Both the position numbers and the translations under genes were made by a program. This document shows, in pieces, positions 21,761 to 30,343 of a stretch of DNA of 64,000 nt. This DNA is from Spirochaetota bacterium (GTDB lineage: Bacteria; Spirochaetota; Spirochaetia; Treponematales; UBA12059): positions 372,001-436,000 of the forward strand of contig JAKLDN010000003.1 of NCBI GenBank assembly GCA_022703505.1, read 5' to 3'. The notes beneath the pieces were generated by a model. That model was not told the DNA's origin and made no database searches. It was given only the letters and a program-made list of their open reading frames with translations. Within the stretch, counting starts at the first letter, position 1; each line of letters starts with the position of its first letter.

Positions 21761-22045
21761 TCACTCGAACACCTCGCTGTGGATCTGGACGTCCCGCACC
21801 CTGCACTGACCCTCCGCGAAGGCCAGGACCTTCTGGAGCACGAGCTCCCCGTGCTCCCGGGAATTGGAGACCAGGGCGCCGCCGAGCTGGGCCCACTGGA
21901 GCGAGTCCTGGAGGTCGACTTCCGCGCAGGAGATCCGGAACTTGACCCTCAGCTTTTCCTTCAAGGAAACCACGATCTTCCGTTTCTCCTTGATGCTCGT
22001 GGTTTCCGGGAGTTCCAGGATGAACTGGATCATGGACACTACCAC
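21761..22045 (-). CDS. DUF503 family protein (YlxP-like)
   Basis: 94 residues. A small alpha/beta protein matching the YlxP/DUF503 family along its length: the strand QFILELPETTSIKEKRKIV, then VSCAEVDLQDSLQWAQLG-type text (here ISCAEVDLQDSLQWAQLGGA) and a C-terminal helix with VLQKVLAF. YlxP is usually encoded near ribosome-associated genes such as rbfA and has no firmly known activity. GTG 22045 is preferred over ATG 22033, because AAGAGG is well placed and family members begin about five residues before this strand. It overlaps the end of the membrane-protein gene by 7 bases. Confidence 0.88.
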   Translation of the reverse strand: MVVSMIQFILELPETTSIKEKRKIVVSLKEKLRVKFRISCAEVDLQDSLQWAQLGGALVSNSREHGELVLQKVLAFAEGQCRVRDVQIHSEVFE

Positions 22046-22710
22046 GAGGACCTCTTGCCCAGGAGCCCGGCCAGCTCGTCCTGACCGACCACGGGATCCG
22101 CGATTCCGTTTTCCGGGTCGCCCGGGGAGCGGAAAGCGCGGAGCCCCTTAGCCCCGAGGGCGGCGGCCCCGAGGAGGAGCAGGGCTTCCGGGAGCAGTAG
22201 GAGCCGGAGCGACGCGGAGAAGGAGATCGAATCGGGCAGGAGGGCTTGCGCGAAGGCCCGGAAGAGCTCGAAGAACGCCAGGATGAACAGGATGGCCGGT
22301 CGGGATTCCGGCAAGATCCTGCGCAGCCGGAGTATCCGGAGGCTACGGACGGCCAGGAGAACCAAGGGGATCGCATCCGGCCGCCCTTCCAGGTGGGCGT
22401 AGGCAAGGGGTGCCGAGGCGAAAACGATGACCGGGAGGGAGGATATCACCTCAATCCAGGAATCCCGCGGGGACCTTCCGGATTCCAGGGCCGCGAGGGC
22501 GGTCAGGGCGCTTCCGAAGCCCAGGATGCAGGCGTCCAGGGCGAGCCCCGCCAAGGAAGCCCACTTCGAATAGGGGCCGAGAGCCGGCGCGAGGACGGAG
22601 ATCTCCTCGAACGCCCAGGCCGCCAGGGACACGGCGGCCGAGACCGCGAGCAGGATGCCCAGCGGACCCGGGGATCTTTCTTTCATCGTCGGCCTTGTGA
22701 TGCGGTTCAT
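22039..22710 (-). CDS. Small membrane protein resembling a voltage-sensor domain
   Basis: 223 residues from ATG 22710 (ATG 22686 is the alternative). Four membrane segments come first (about 17-33, 51-75, 86-106, 112-133), then one or two more. The fourth segment reads AVRSLRILRLRRIL, with arginines at 122, 125, 128, 130 and 131, the every-third-residue spacing of S4 helices in voltage-gated channels. Acidic residues lie in the first and second segments (EE at 35-36, Asp59). A helix FILAFFELFRAF follows where a pore helix might begin, but no selectivity filter is obvious. Likely an ion-channel-like or voltage-sensing protein; function inferred. First gene of the unit with DUF503 and the lipoprotein. 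Confidence 0.65.
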   Translation of the reverse strand: MNRITRPTMKERSPGPLGILLAVSAAVSLAAWAFEEISVLAPALGPYSKWASLAGLALDACILGFGSALTALAALESGRSPRDSWIEVISSLPVIVFASAPLAYAHLEGRPDAIPLVLLAVRSLRILRLRRILPESRPAILFILAFFELFRAFAQALLPDSISFSASLRLLLLPEALLLLGAAALGAKGLRAFRSPGDPENGIADPVVGQDELAGLLGKRSSW

Positions 22711-22725
22711 CGCCGCGCTACTATC
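22695..22725. promoter_or_regulatory. Overlapping divergent promoters
   Basis: Plus strand: TTGTGA (22695-22700), 18-base spacer, TACTAT (22719-22724), serving the large outer-membrane gene at 22739. Minus strand: the same bases read TATGATAGTAG, giving a -10 box 9-12 bases before ATG 22710. The two units therefore share and compete for the same 30 bases. Confidence 0.45.
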
Positions 22726-22738
22726 ATACAAGCCTATC

Positions 22739-25700
22739 ATGGGAAAGAAAAGCGCCGTCGCCGCGATTTTTTTGTTGGCCGCCCTGCTCGCGGCGGCCCA
22801 GTCCACCGAGGGGACGGAAGCCGAACCTGCGCCGCAGGAGGTGCCCGCCTCCGGATCCGCCCCCACGCCTCCGCCCCTGGCGCCGGTACCGGTCCTCCCG
22901 GTCGAGGCGCCCCAGAGCCTACTTTCCCTCCGGATGGGGGACAAGGACGTGGAACTGCTGGCCGAGGGATACTGGGAGGTGTCGGTCTTGGCTTCCGGCG
23001 CCTTCGGTCTGGGGGCCAACGAGGGAGTTTCCGCCCCGACCCTCCTCTTTCGGCAGATCCCGGACCTATGGCTCTCCCTGACCCTCCTGGACCGATGGTT
23101 CGTGGAAGCCAGCCTGTCCTCCGAGGGCTTCGGGGACCAGTACGTGGCGGGATACCGGGGAGGGGAGGGGGACTTCCTGCGGGAGGTCCGGTTGGGCAAC
23201 AAGGGAGTCTCGTTTCCGGACCTTCCCTACCTTTCCCTGGGAGCCGGAAGCTACACCTCCTTCGGAATTTCTGCCCTCGGCCGCAGCGACCGGGGGTCCG
23301 CCCATTTCCTGGTGCGGTACGATCAGGCCCGAAGGATCACCCAGACCTGGGTCGGGAGCCGGGAAGTCACCCGCACGGAGTACCGGCCCTCGGAATACGT
23401 CCGGGGGCGGTGGTTCATGCTGCCGGACCAGGGCGTGTCGGATGTCGAGCTCTATATCGAAAGCAGTTCGGGAACGATCATAGGCTCGGATACTCGAAAA
23501 TATCGAACAATGACTGCGGATGAGTATTCGCTTTCCGCCGCGACGGGCCGCGTGGACCTGAAGACCGCGGTGGGGGAGGGGCGGCGGCTCCTCGTCTACT
23601 ACCCCGGTTTGAATGTTTTGGCGATTACCTATGACGACGGCCCTCCTTTCTACAATGAACCTCCGGCCGGAGTAACCGGAGTGGCATCCGGTACTGCCCT
23701 CGTCCTCTACGAGCGGGGCGAACACGAGGGCTTCCAGATCGCCAACCGCTACGCCCTGGCCTCCTCGGCCTCCGCGGCGTCAGCGATCGCGTACGTCAGG
23801 GACGCGGCCACGGGACTGCCGGATCCGGCGTACACGGCCACGGTTCTTTCCGACGGATTCGCACGGGTCACCCAGACCGTTGCGGTCACATCGGCTCCGG
23901 ATTTTTCCGACTACGATTTCCGCATGCCCTTCGCGGGCCCGCCCCTTACCACGATCGACGTAGGCATGGACTGGCTGTACGATCCCGATGCCGTGGAGGC
24001 CGCGGAGGGCACGCCTACGGAGCCCGCCCCGGCGTACTCCCGGGTCCTGGTGGTGGAGACCTACGGCGCCCCGGGAAGCCTGGTCCTGGAGGAGACGGGG
24101 GTCCTGCCCGGATCCGTGGAGGTGCGCCGCAACGGGGTCCTGGACTACGGGTTCCGGTACGACCCGGCGTCCAACGTCGTGACTCTGGACCGGGATCCGG
24201 CGATCTCGGACATCATCGAGGTTTCCTACCTCCTGGCCTCCTCGGACCGGAACGCCGGGAGCCTGGCCGCGGGCCTGGCCGGAATCTTCGACCTTTCACC
24301 GGACTGGAGGGCCTGGACGGCCCTGGGACTCCGCTGGGGCGTGCCCGGAACGGGGTATTCCGAGGGAGGGGACGCGGTCCCCGGGTCCCTGACCCTGACC
24401 GCGGGGATACGGGGCGGATCGCCGGAACCCGATGCCGGGCCGGACGCTGCCGGCGCGCCGCGGTTCAAGGCGGAGGCCGCCCTGGCAGCGAGCTACCGCC
24501 GCCCCGACGCCTCGGGGTACTATCGGCTCGCGGGCATGGAGGAGGCATCCTCCTGGACCAGCCCCTTCCGGCCTACGGGGACCTGGCCGGCGGGAGTTGG
24601 CGTCGCGACGGTGGCGGCCGTGGCGGATACCGCGGCCCCGAGCCTGGAGTCCCTGTTCCCGAAACTGTACGGCCGCTTCCATTCGGCGACTTCCATTCAG
24701 AAGGTCCTACAAGTCTCCTTCGCCGGGCATGACGGAACCACGGCCGAGGTAGTCCGGTACGAGGAACCCGTCGCAGTCGGGGACTATCGGGCCTTCGCGT
24801 TCTTCGCTCGGCGGGATTTTGATGCCGCGGGAGCCGTGTTGACGGTCGCCCTGGACGGCGCCGACCCTGCCATCTCCGTCCAGGTGCCCGCCGGTGAAAT
24901 GGTCGAAACCTGGCGCCGCTTTGTCGTACGGTACGACGGAGTCGCCAAACTCTACTACCAGGATACCGAGGACGGCCCGGAGCACGAGATTGGCGTGATT
25001 CCCGATCCGGACCCCTCCGTCAGCGCAGGTCGGATCACGATCTCCGTGACCGGTGTCACGGACGGCTCCGTCTTCGTCGACGAGTTCCACTTCCTGGATC
25101 CCGCGGGGGAGATCGCCCTGTCCGGTCGAGGCTCCTTCTCCTGGAGCCGGGGCGGAACCTTGGCGGAATCCGGGGCAGGCGCGATCCTTTCGGATCCGGG
25201 CTTTTCGGCCCGGCTCTCCGGCACGATCTCCGAGGACTCGAACTTCGCGGGATACCTGGACGGCAGGATCGCGGTGGGCCCGGCCAAGCTGGCGGCGAAC
25301 CTGCGACAGGGGTACGCGGACGGGGAGCTCTCGGACGGAGCCTTCGGACACTCCCTGGAACTGCCCTTAAAAGGGTTTTCCGTAGGAGACAGTTTCCAGT
25401 TCGATTCCGGCTCGGGCCGTTTCGGCCGCAGGGATTTTCTGTCCCTGCAGGCCCGGGGGCTCGGACTCGACCTGGAGCAGTCCGCGTCCTACGGGGGATC
25501 GGTCCTGGAGCAGGCCTGGAAGGTGCGGCTCGCCGCGGGATCCTGGATGACCCTGGGCGGCGAGCTCTCCAACCGGGCGGCCGGCGCGGTCGACCTCTCC
25601 TCCGCCTACGGGGAAGCCTGGATCGAGGCCTTCCGGTACGCCCTGCCGGCCCTGGAGGACGCCTCCCTCCGGCGCACCACGACCCTGACGGGCGCCTGGA

Positions 25701-26809
25701 AGCTGGGCGGCGGCGCCCTGACGGTGGCCGCGGACTCCGGGCTCACGGACGCGGTATCCCCGGCGTCCGCCGGTTCCGCCGGCTTGAACGCCCGGCTGGG
25801 GTGGTCCATCCCGGCGGGCCGGGGATCCGTAGAACCCTACTACCGCCGCGTCTGGACCGCCGGCGCCGTCTCGCAGTCCTCGGCCTTCCCGGAGGATTGG
25901 GAATTCTGGATCGACCGGTTCTCCTCCTCCGAGTATCTCTACAGGACCATCCCCTTCGCGGAGCTTTTCGATCCCTTCACAGCCGGTCTCTTCGAGGCCG
26001 CGGCCCAGGGGACGACCTCGAGCTCCTATAAACCCGAGACGGGGATCCTGTTCGGACGACGCTACGGCTCGAGCTGGACGGACCTGGTGATCCCGAGCAA
26101 GGCGGCCCTGTCCCTGCGCAGGGAGCTGGCTTCCTCCCTGGAGACTGTTACGGACGCCCTGGTGTGGGAGGCGTCCGCGTCCATGGCCGCGGTCAACCTC
26201 TTCGGTTCCCGGGGAACCTACCGGTTTTCCCGGCTCTACTCGGTGGACGAGTACTCCCAGCGTTTCGCATTCTCGCTTACGTCCTACCGCGGGGATCCCG
26301 ATCCCCTGGCCTCCTTTTCCCATACCGCCCTGGCCTCCTTCTACACGACCCGGGAGGACAACCTGGTGGCGGAGAACCGCCTGGACCTGACGGAATCCCG
26401 GGACGGTCTGGCCTGGAGCGAGCGGCTGTCCCTGAACCTGACACTCCGTCCTTCCCGGACCTGGCTGGGGGACCTGGTGACCCTGCTCCTGGAAAGGTCC
26501 GGCTCCAAGCCCGAACCGGAGGAAGGGACCGGGCCGACCCTGGTTTCCGGATTCTGGGATTCCCTCCGGACCGCCCGCGGCCGGCTTTCCGAGGTCTGGG
26601 GGGCCTCCTTCCTGGTCAAGCGACCCTACGCCTACCAGGACCGGTTCGACGTAGAGCTTGCCCAATCCTACGAGACCAAGTACGTGGTCTCCCAGAAAGC
26701 CAGCCTCTGGGCCCGCCTGGGCACCCGGCAGACCCTGAACATCCTGGAGGGAGCCGATTACTGGATGCTGGGGTTCGAGCTGACCCTGGGCGCCCGGGTC
26801 ATCTTCTGA
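22739..26809 (+). CDS. Very large outer-membrane protein, SprA/Sov-like features
   Basis: 1356 residues. Signal peptide (MGKKSAVAAIFLLAALLAAAQ), then a Pro/Ala linker. Residues about 135-270 carry GNKGVSFPDLPYLSLGAGS, FGISALGRSDRGSAHFLVR, then PSEYVRGRWFMLPDQGVSD. This order (low-sequence strand, LGxxSxFGI, a YxxxRxFFL-like phrase, then an interaction strand) recalls the N-terminal domain repeated in SprA/Sov, the very large barrel of type IX secretion in Bacteroidota. The rest is long amphipathic beta-strand text, and the protein ends LGFELTLGARVIF with a terminal Phe, as expected for a BAM-inserted barrel. SprA itself is far larger, so homology is a hypothesis. The start is ATG 22739; an earlier in-frame codon would put the signal peptide far from the N-terminus. 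Confidence 0.65.
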   Translation: MGKKSAVAAIFLLAALLAAAQSTEGTEAEPAPQEVPASGSAPTPPPLAPVPVLPVEAPQSLLSLRMGDKDVELLAEGYWEVSVLASGAFGLGANEGVSAPTLLFRQIPDLWLSLTLLDRWFVEASLSSEGFGDQYVAGYRGGEGDFLREVRLGNKGVSFPDLPYLSLGAGSYTSFGISALGRSDRGSAHFLVRYDQARRITQTWVGSREVTRTEYRPSEYVRGRWFMLPDQGVSDVELYIESSSGTIIGSDTRKYRTMTADEYSLSAATGRVDLKTAVGEGRRLLVYYPGLNVLAITYDDGPPFYNEPPAGVTGVASGTALVLYERGEHEGFQIANRYALASSASAASAIAYVRDAATGLPDPAYTATVLSDGFARVTQTVAVTSAPDFSDYDFRMPFAGPPLTTIDVGMDWLYDPDAVEAAEGTPTEPAPAYSRVLVVETYGAPGSLVLEETGVLPGSVEVRRNGVLDYGFRYDPASNVVTLDRDPAISDIIEVSYLLASSDRNAGSLAAGLAGIFDLSPDWRAWTALGLRWGVPGTGYSEGGDAVPGSLTLTAGIRGGSPEPDAGPDAAGAPRFKAEAALAASYRRPDASGYYRLAGMEEASSWTSPFRPTGTWPAGVGVATVAAVADTAAPSLESLFPKLYGRFHSATSIQKVLQVSFAGHDGTTAEVVRYEEPVAVGDYRAFAFFARRDFDAAGAVLTVALDGADPAISVQVPAGEMVETWRRFVVRYDGVAKLYYQDTEDGPEHEIGVIPDPDPSVSAGRITISVTGVTDGSVFVDEFHFLDPAGEIALSGRGSFSWSRGGTLAESGAGAILSDPGFSARLSGTISEDSNFAGYLDGRIAVGPAKLAANLRQGYADGELSDGAFGHSLELPLKGFSVGDSFQFDSGSGRFGRRDFLSLQARGLGLDLEQSASYGGSVLEQAWKVRLAAGSWMTLGGELSNRAAGAVDLSSAYGEAWIEAFRYALPALEDASLRRTTTLTGAWKLGGGALTVAADSGLTDAVSPASAGSAGLNARLGWSIPAGRGSVEPYYRRVWTAGAVSQSSAFPEDWEFWIDRFSSSEYLYRTIPFAELFDPFTAGLFEAAAQGTTSSSYKPETGILFGRRYGSSWTDLVIPSKAALSLRRELASSLETVTDALVWEASASMAAVNLFGSRGTYRFSRLYSVDEYSQRFAFSLTSYRGDPDPLASFSHTALASFYTTREDNLVAENRLDLTESRDGLAWSERLSLNLTLRPSRTWLGDLVTLLLERSGSKPEPEEGTGPTLVSGFWDSLRTARGRLSEVWGASFLVKRPYAYQDRFDVELAQSYETKYVVSQKASLWARLGTRQTLNILEGADYWMLGFELTLGARVIF

Positions 26810-26864
26810 CAGCCCTCGCTCGGGGGACCCGGACAGGTTCGGCAATCCGCGGACTCCCGGAACC

Positions 26865-26894
26865 TTGACATGCCCCGCGCCCCGGGACCATATT
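26865..26894 (+). promoter_or_regulatory. Promoter of metG, leaderless type
   Basis: Consensus TTGACA (26865-26870), 18-base spacer, CATATT (26889-26894), then 8 bases to ATG 26903. No Shine-Dalgarno sequence precedes the ATG (ATTGAACCGCC). Confidence 0.65.
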
Positions 26895-26902
26895 GAACCG
26901 CC

Positions 26903-29233
26903 ATGAAAAGAAGACTCATCACCAGTGCACTTCCGTACGTGAACAACATCCCCCACCTGGGGAACCTAATCCAGGTCCTTTCCGCGGACGTGTTCGCCCG
27001 CTTTTGCCGCCTCCGGGGCTACGAGACCCTCTACGTCTGCGGCACCGACGAGTACGGTACCGCCACGGAGACCAAGGCCCTGGAGGAGGGGATCACCCCC
27101 CGGGAACTCTGCGACCGCTTCTTCGTGGTCCACCGGGACATCTACGCCTGGTTCGGCATCTCCTTCGACAAGTTCGGCCGCACGAGCACCCCCCAGCAGA
27201 CCGAGATCGTCCAGGGCCTGTTCAAGGACATCGACGCGGCGGGATTCGTGAAGAAGCAGGCGATCGAGCAGCTCTACTGCGAGTCCTGCGGACGCTTCCT
27301 GGCGGACCGCTACGTCCGGGGCACCTGCCCGCACTGCGCCTACCCGGACGCCCGGGGCGACCAGTGCGAGTCCTGCGGCAAGCTCCTGGATCCCACGGAG
27401 CTCAAGGAGCCCAAGTGCTCCACCTGCGGTGCCGCCCCGAAACCCCGGTCCACCTCCCACCTGTACATCGACCTGCCGGCCATCCGACCCAGGCTGGAGG
27501 ACTGGATGAAGGAAGCCAGCGTCAAGGGCTTCTGGGCCAACAACGCCGTCCAGATGACCCAGGCCTGGATACGGGACGGGCTCCGGGAACGCGCCATCAC
27601 CCGGGATCTGAAGTGGGGTATCCCGGTCCCCAAGCCGGGCTTCGAGAAGAAGGTCTTCTACGTCTGGTTCGACGCGCCCATCGGGTACATCTCCATCACC
27701 GCCTGCCACACCGACGAAAACGGCGGGGATTGGAAGTCCTGGTGGCAGTCCCCGGGGAATGTCGAGCTCTACCAGTTCATCGGCAAGGACAACATCCCCT
27801 TCCACACGGTCATCTTCCCCTCCACCCTGCTGGGGTCCGGCCGGCCCTGGACCATGCTCCACCACATGTCCAGCACCGAGTACCTGAACTACGAGAGCGG
27901 GAAGTTCTCCAAGTCCAAGGGGATCGGTGTCTTCGGCAATGACGCCGTGGACTCCGGGATTCCCGCGGACGTGTGGCGCTTCTACATCTACTATAACCGC
28001 CCCGAGAAGAGCGACGTGACCTTCACCTGGAGCGACTTCCAGGAAAAGGTGAACGGGGAGCTGATCGGCAACCTGGGCAACCTGGCCAACCGCACCCTGA
28101 CCTTCGTGCAGAGGTTCTACGACGGCCGGGTCCCCGAGGGAGAGCCGGACCCGGCATTCTGGGCCGAGGTGCGCAAGGTCTATCAAAAGATTACCGAGCA
28201 CCTGGAACGGGCCGAACTGCGGGACGCCTTCCGGGCGGCCTTCTCGATTTCCGGAATCGCCAACAAGCGCTTCCAGGACGGCGAGCCCTGGAAGGCCCGG
28301 ACCCAAGATCCGGCCAAGGCCGCCGGCCTCATCCGGGATCTCTGCTACGTGCTCAAGGACCTGGCCATCCTCATGCATCCCTACATCCCCCGGGCGGCGG
28401 ACAGGCTGGCCGGATTCTTCGGCCTCAAGGTCGGCGGCGCGGACGGACTATCCTGGAAGGACCTCGGCGTCCTGGAAGGGATCGGACGGGTGAACTCGCC
28501 GGAGGTCCTTTTTTCCAAGCTCGAGGACGACCGCATCGCGGAGCTCCGGGAACGGTACGCAGGGAGCCAGAAGGACCGGGCCGACCGGGAAGCCGCGAAG
28601 ACCTCCGCCGAGGGCCCGGCTGCCCGAACCCCGACGGCATCGCCGGCGGCTGCGGGTCCCGAATCCGTTTCCCCGGCCGCCGCGGCGGCGCCCGCGCCGG
28701 CGCCCGCGCCGGCCCCCGCACCCTACGCGGATCTCCCCGTGGAGGAGCGGTTTTCGAAGCTCGTGGATCTGCGGGCCGCGCGGATAGTGAAGATCGAGCG
28801 CCATCCCAAGGCGGACAAGCTCTACATAGAGACCCTGGACGACGGGTCCGGGACGGAGCGCGTCATCGTCTCGGGGCTGGTTCCCTTCTACAAGGAGGAG
28901 GAACTCCTCGGGAAGACCATCGTGCTCGTGAACAACCTGAAGCCCGCCAAGCTCCGGGGTGTGGAGAGCCGGGGCATGCTCCTGGCGGCGTCCAAGGACG
29001 GTCCCGAGGGACGTGAGGTCGTGGAAGTCCTGGACGTTCCCTGGGCCGCGCCGGGCGCCCGGGTGTTCCTGGAAACCGGAGCCGGAGAGCCCCCCGCCGA
29101 GATCGACATCGACACCTTCTTCTCCATCCCGATCCGTTCCGAGGGAGGGACGGTCAAGGTCGGAACGAAGACTCTCCAGGCCGAGGGCCGAGCCCTGTCG
29201 ACGGTACGGGTCGCGGACGGGAATGTCGGCTGA
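26903..29233 (+). CDS. metG: Methionyl-tRNA synthetase, long form with C-terminal tRNA-binding domain
   Basis: 776 residues. Class I synthetase charging tRNA-Met. Visible: ALPYVNNIPHLGN (HIGH equivalent HLGN), zinc knuckles CESC, CPHC, CESC and CSTC between about 130 and 180 (a double-zinc form), the WFDAPIGY substrate segment, and KFSKSKG (KMSKS). After the anticodon-binding helices comes an Ala/Pro linker (about 575-612), then an EMAP/Trbp111-type OB domain (LRAARIVKIERHPKADKLY, GRVSRGM-like VESRGMLLAAS) that dimerises and grips tRNA. The gene has its own leaderless promoter and overlaps the FemAB-type gene by 11 bases. Confidence 0.97.
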   Translation: MKRRLITSALPYVNNIPHLGNLIQVLSADVFARFCRLRGYETLYVCGTDEYGTATETKALEEGITPRELCDRFFVVHRDIYAWFGISFDKFGRTSTPQQTEIVQGLFKDIDAAGFVKKQAIEQLYCESCGRFLADRYVRGTCPHCAYPDARGDQCESCGKLLDPTELKEPKCSTCGAAPKPRSTSHLYIDLPAIRPRLEDWMKEASVKGFWANNAVQMTQAWIRDGLRERAITRDLKWGIPVPKPGFEKKVFYVWFDAPIGYISITACHTDENGGDWKSWWQSPGNVELYQFIGKDNIPFHTVIFPSTLLGSGRPWTMLHHMSSTEYLNYESGKFSKSKGIGVFGNDAVDSGIPADVWRFYIYYNRPEKSDVTFTWSDFQEKVNGELIGNLGNLANRTLTFVQRFYDGRVPEGEPDPAFWAEVRKVYQKITEHLERAELRDAFRAAFSISGIANKRFQDGEPWKARTQDPAKAAGLIRDLCYVLKDLAILMHPYIPRAADRLAGFFGLKVGGADGLSWKDLGVLEGIGRVNSPEVLFSKLEDDRIAELRERYAGSQKDRADREAAKTSAEGPAARTPTASPAAAGPESVSPAAAAAPAPAPAPAPAPYADLPVEERFSKLVDLRAARIVKIERHPKADKLYIETLDDGSGTERVIVSGLVPFYKEEELLGKTIVLVNNLKPAKLRGVESRGMLLAASKDGPEGREVVEVLDVPWAAPGARVFLETGAGEPPAEIDIDTFFSIPIRSEGGTVKVGTKTLQAEGRALSTVRVADGNVG

Positions 29234-30311
29234 AAAGCCGGAGGACGGTCCGGACTCTTCCGTCCTCCTTCCCGCGGGCCCGGCGGACTGCGACGCGGGA
29301 GCCGGGACCTTCCTACAGACGGGGTTCTGGGGGGCTTTTAAATCCGAGTTCGGATGGAAACCCCGGCATTTCCGGACGGGCCGGGACGGTGCGCCCCTCC
29401 TCGTCCTGGAGCGGACTCTGACACGGGGCTTCTCCTTCGCGTACATCCCCCGCGGCCCGTCCGCGGGGGCGGACAACACCTCGGCACCGGAGGGGCTCGG
29501 AGGGATGGCGGAAGCCCTCCGGTCCCATCTCTCCGCGGACTGCGTTTTCCTTCGGGTGGACCCGTCCTGGTACGCCGAGGGCGGCGAGGCGTCGATCCCT
29601 CCCCCGGCGCCGCCCTTCCCGTTCCGCAGGGCCGGTTCCGACGTGCAGGTTCCGGATACCGTAATCCTGGACCTGCGCGGCAGGTCCGACGAGGAACTGC
29701 TCTCCCGTATGAAGCCCAAGTGGCGGTACAACATCAAGTACGCCGAGAAGAAGGGGGTCGAGGTCGCGTCGGAGCCGGGTCCCGGGGCGGTGGAGGTGTT
29801 TTACTCCCTGTACCGGGCCACGGCCCTGCGGGACCGGATCGCCCTCCATCCCGAACGATATTACGCGCGCCTGGTATCCCTGGCCGGGGACTACGGACCC
29901 GGGGCGCCGGACATCCGGGTTTGGATCGCCCGGTACCGCGGAACCCCCCTGGCCGCCATCATTACCTCCTACCTGCGGGGGGAGGCCGTCTACCTCTATG
30001 GCGCGTCCGGGGACGAACACCGGAACCTCATGCCCGCCTACGCCCTTCAATGGGCGGCCATCCGGGCGGCCCGGGACGCGGGGTGCGGGTACTACGATTT
30101 CTTCGGAATCCCGCCCTCGGACGATCCGGGGCATCCCATGGCCGGCCTGTACAGGTTCAAGACGGGCTTCGGAGGCGGCATACGCCGGTACCCCGGTTCC
30201 TGGGATTATCCCCTGCGGCGGTTTCCCTACGGAGCCTACCGGGGTGCGGAAGGATTGCGGGGATTCTGGTTCAAGACCGTACGGAAACGTCTGGGAGGCG
30301 CGGGGCGCTGA
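29223..30311 (+). CDS. FemAB/FemX-type peptidoglycan bridge aminoacyltransferase
   Basis: 362 residues. It belongs to the GNAT-like FemABX family that adds amino acids from aminoacyl-tRNA to lipid II or a similar acceptor. Evidence: the LRGRSDEELLSRMKPKWRYNIKYAEKKGV stretch, typical of the family's first half, and LHPERYYARL. Also AVYLYGASGDEHRNLMPAYALQWAAIRAARDAG and YDFFGIP with AGLYRFKTGFGG near the end, both hallmarks of the second GNAT-like half. The start ATG 29223 lies 11 bases inside metG, so it is translationally coupled. The amino acid and acceptor cannot be told from sequence. Confidence 0.88.
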   Translation: MSAEKPEDGPDSSVLLPAGPADCDAGAGTFLQTGFWGAFKSEFGWKPRHFRTGRDGAPLLVLERTLTRGFSFAYIPRGPSAGADNTSAPEGLGGMAEALRSHLSADCVFLRVDPSWYAEGGEASIPPPAPPFPFRRAGSDVQVPDTVILDLRGRSDEELLSRMKPKWRYNIKYAEKKGVEVASEPGPGAVEVFYSLYRATALRDRIALHPERYYARLVSLAGDYGPGAPDIRVWIARYRGTPLAAIITSYLRGEAVYLYGASGDEHRNLMPAYALQWAAIRAARDAGCGYYDFFGIPPSDDPGHPMAGLYRFKTGFGGGIRRYPGSWDYPLRRFPYGAYRGAEGLRGFWFKTVRKRLGGAGR

Positions 30312-30322
30312 GCTTGGCCGGA

Positions 30323-30342
30323 GGCCTTCGGTCCGGAAGGCC
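30323..30342. terminator. Hairpin between convergent femAB-type and pirin genes
   Basis: GGCCTTC, six-base loop, GAAGGCC in the 32-base gap between the two stop codons. No U-run follows on either strand, so termination is only likely, not shown. Confidence 0.45.
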
Positions 30343-30343
30343 G

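Noticed and set aside
22746-22860. Pro/Ala-rich stretch of the large outer-membrane protein as a frameshift
   Set aside because: The frame is continuous, the signal peptide lies directly before it, and similar linkers are common after signal peptides of surface proteins.
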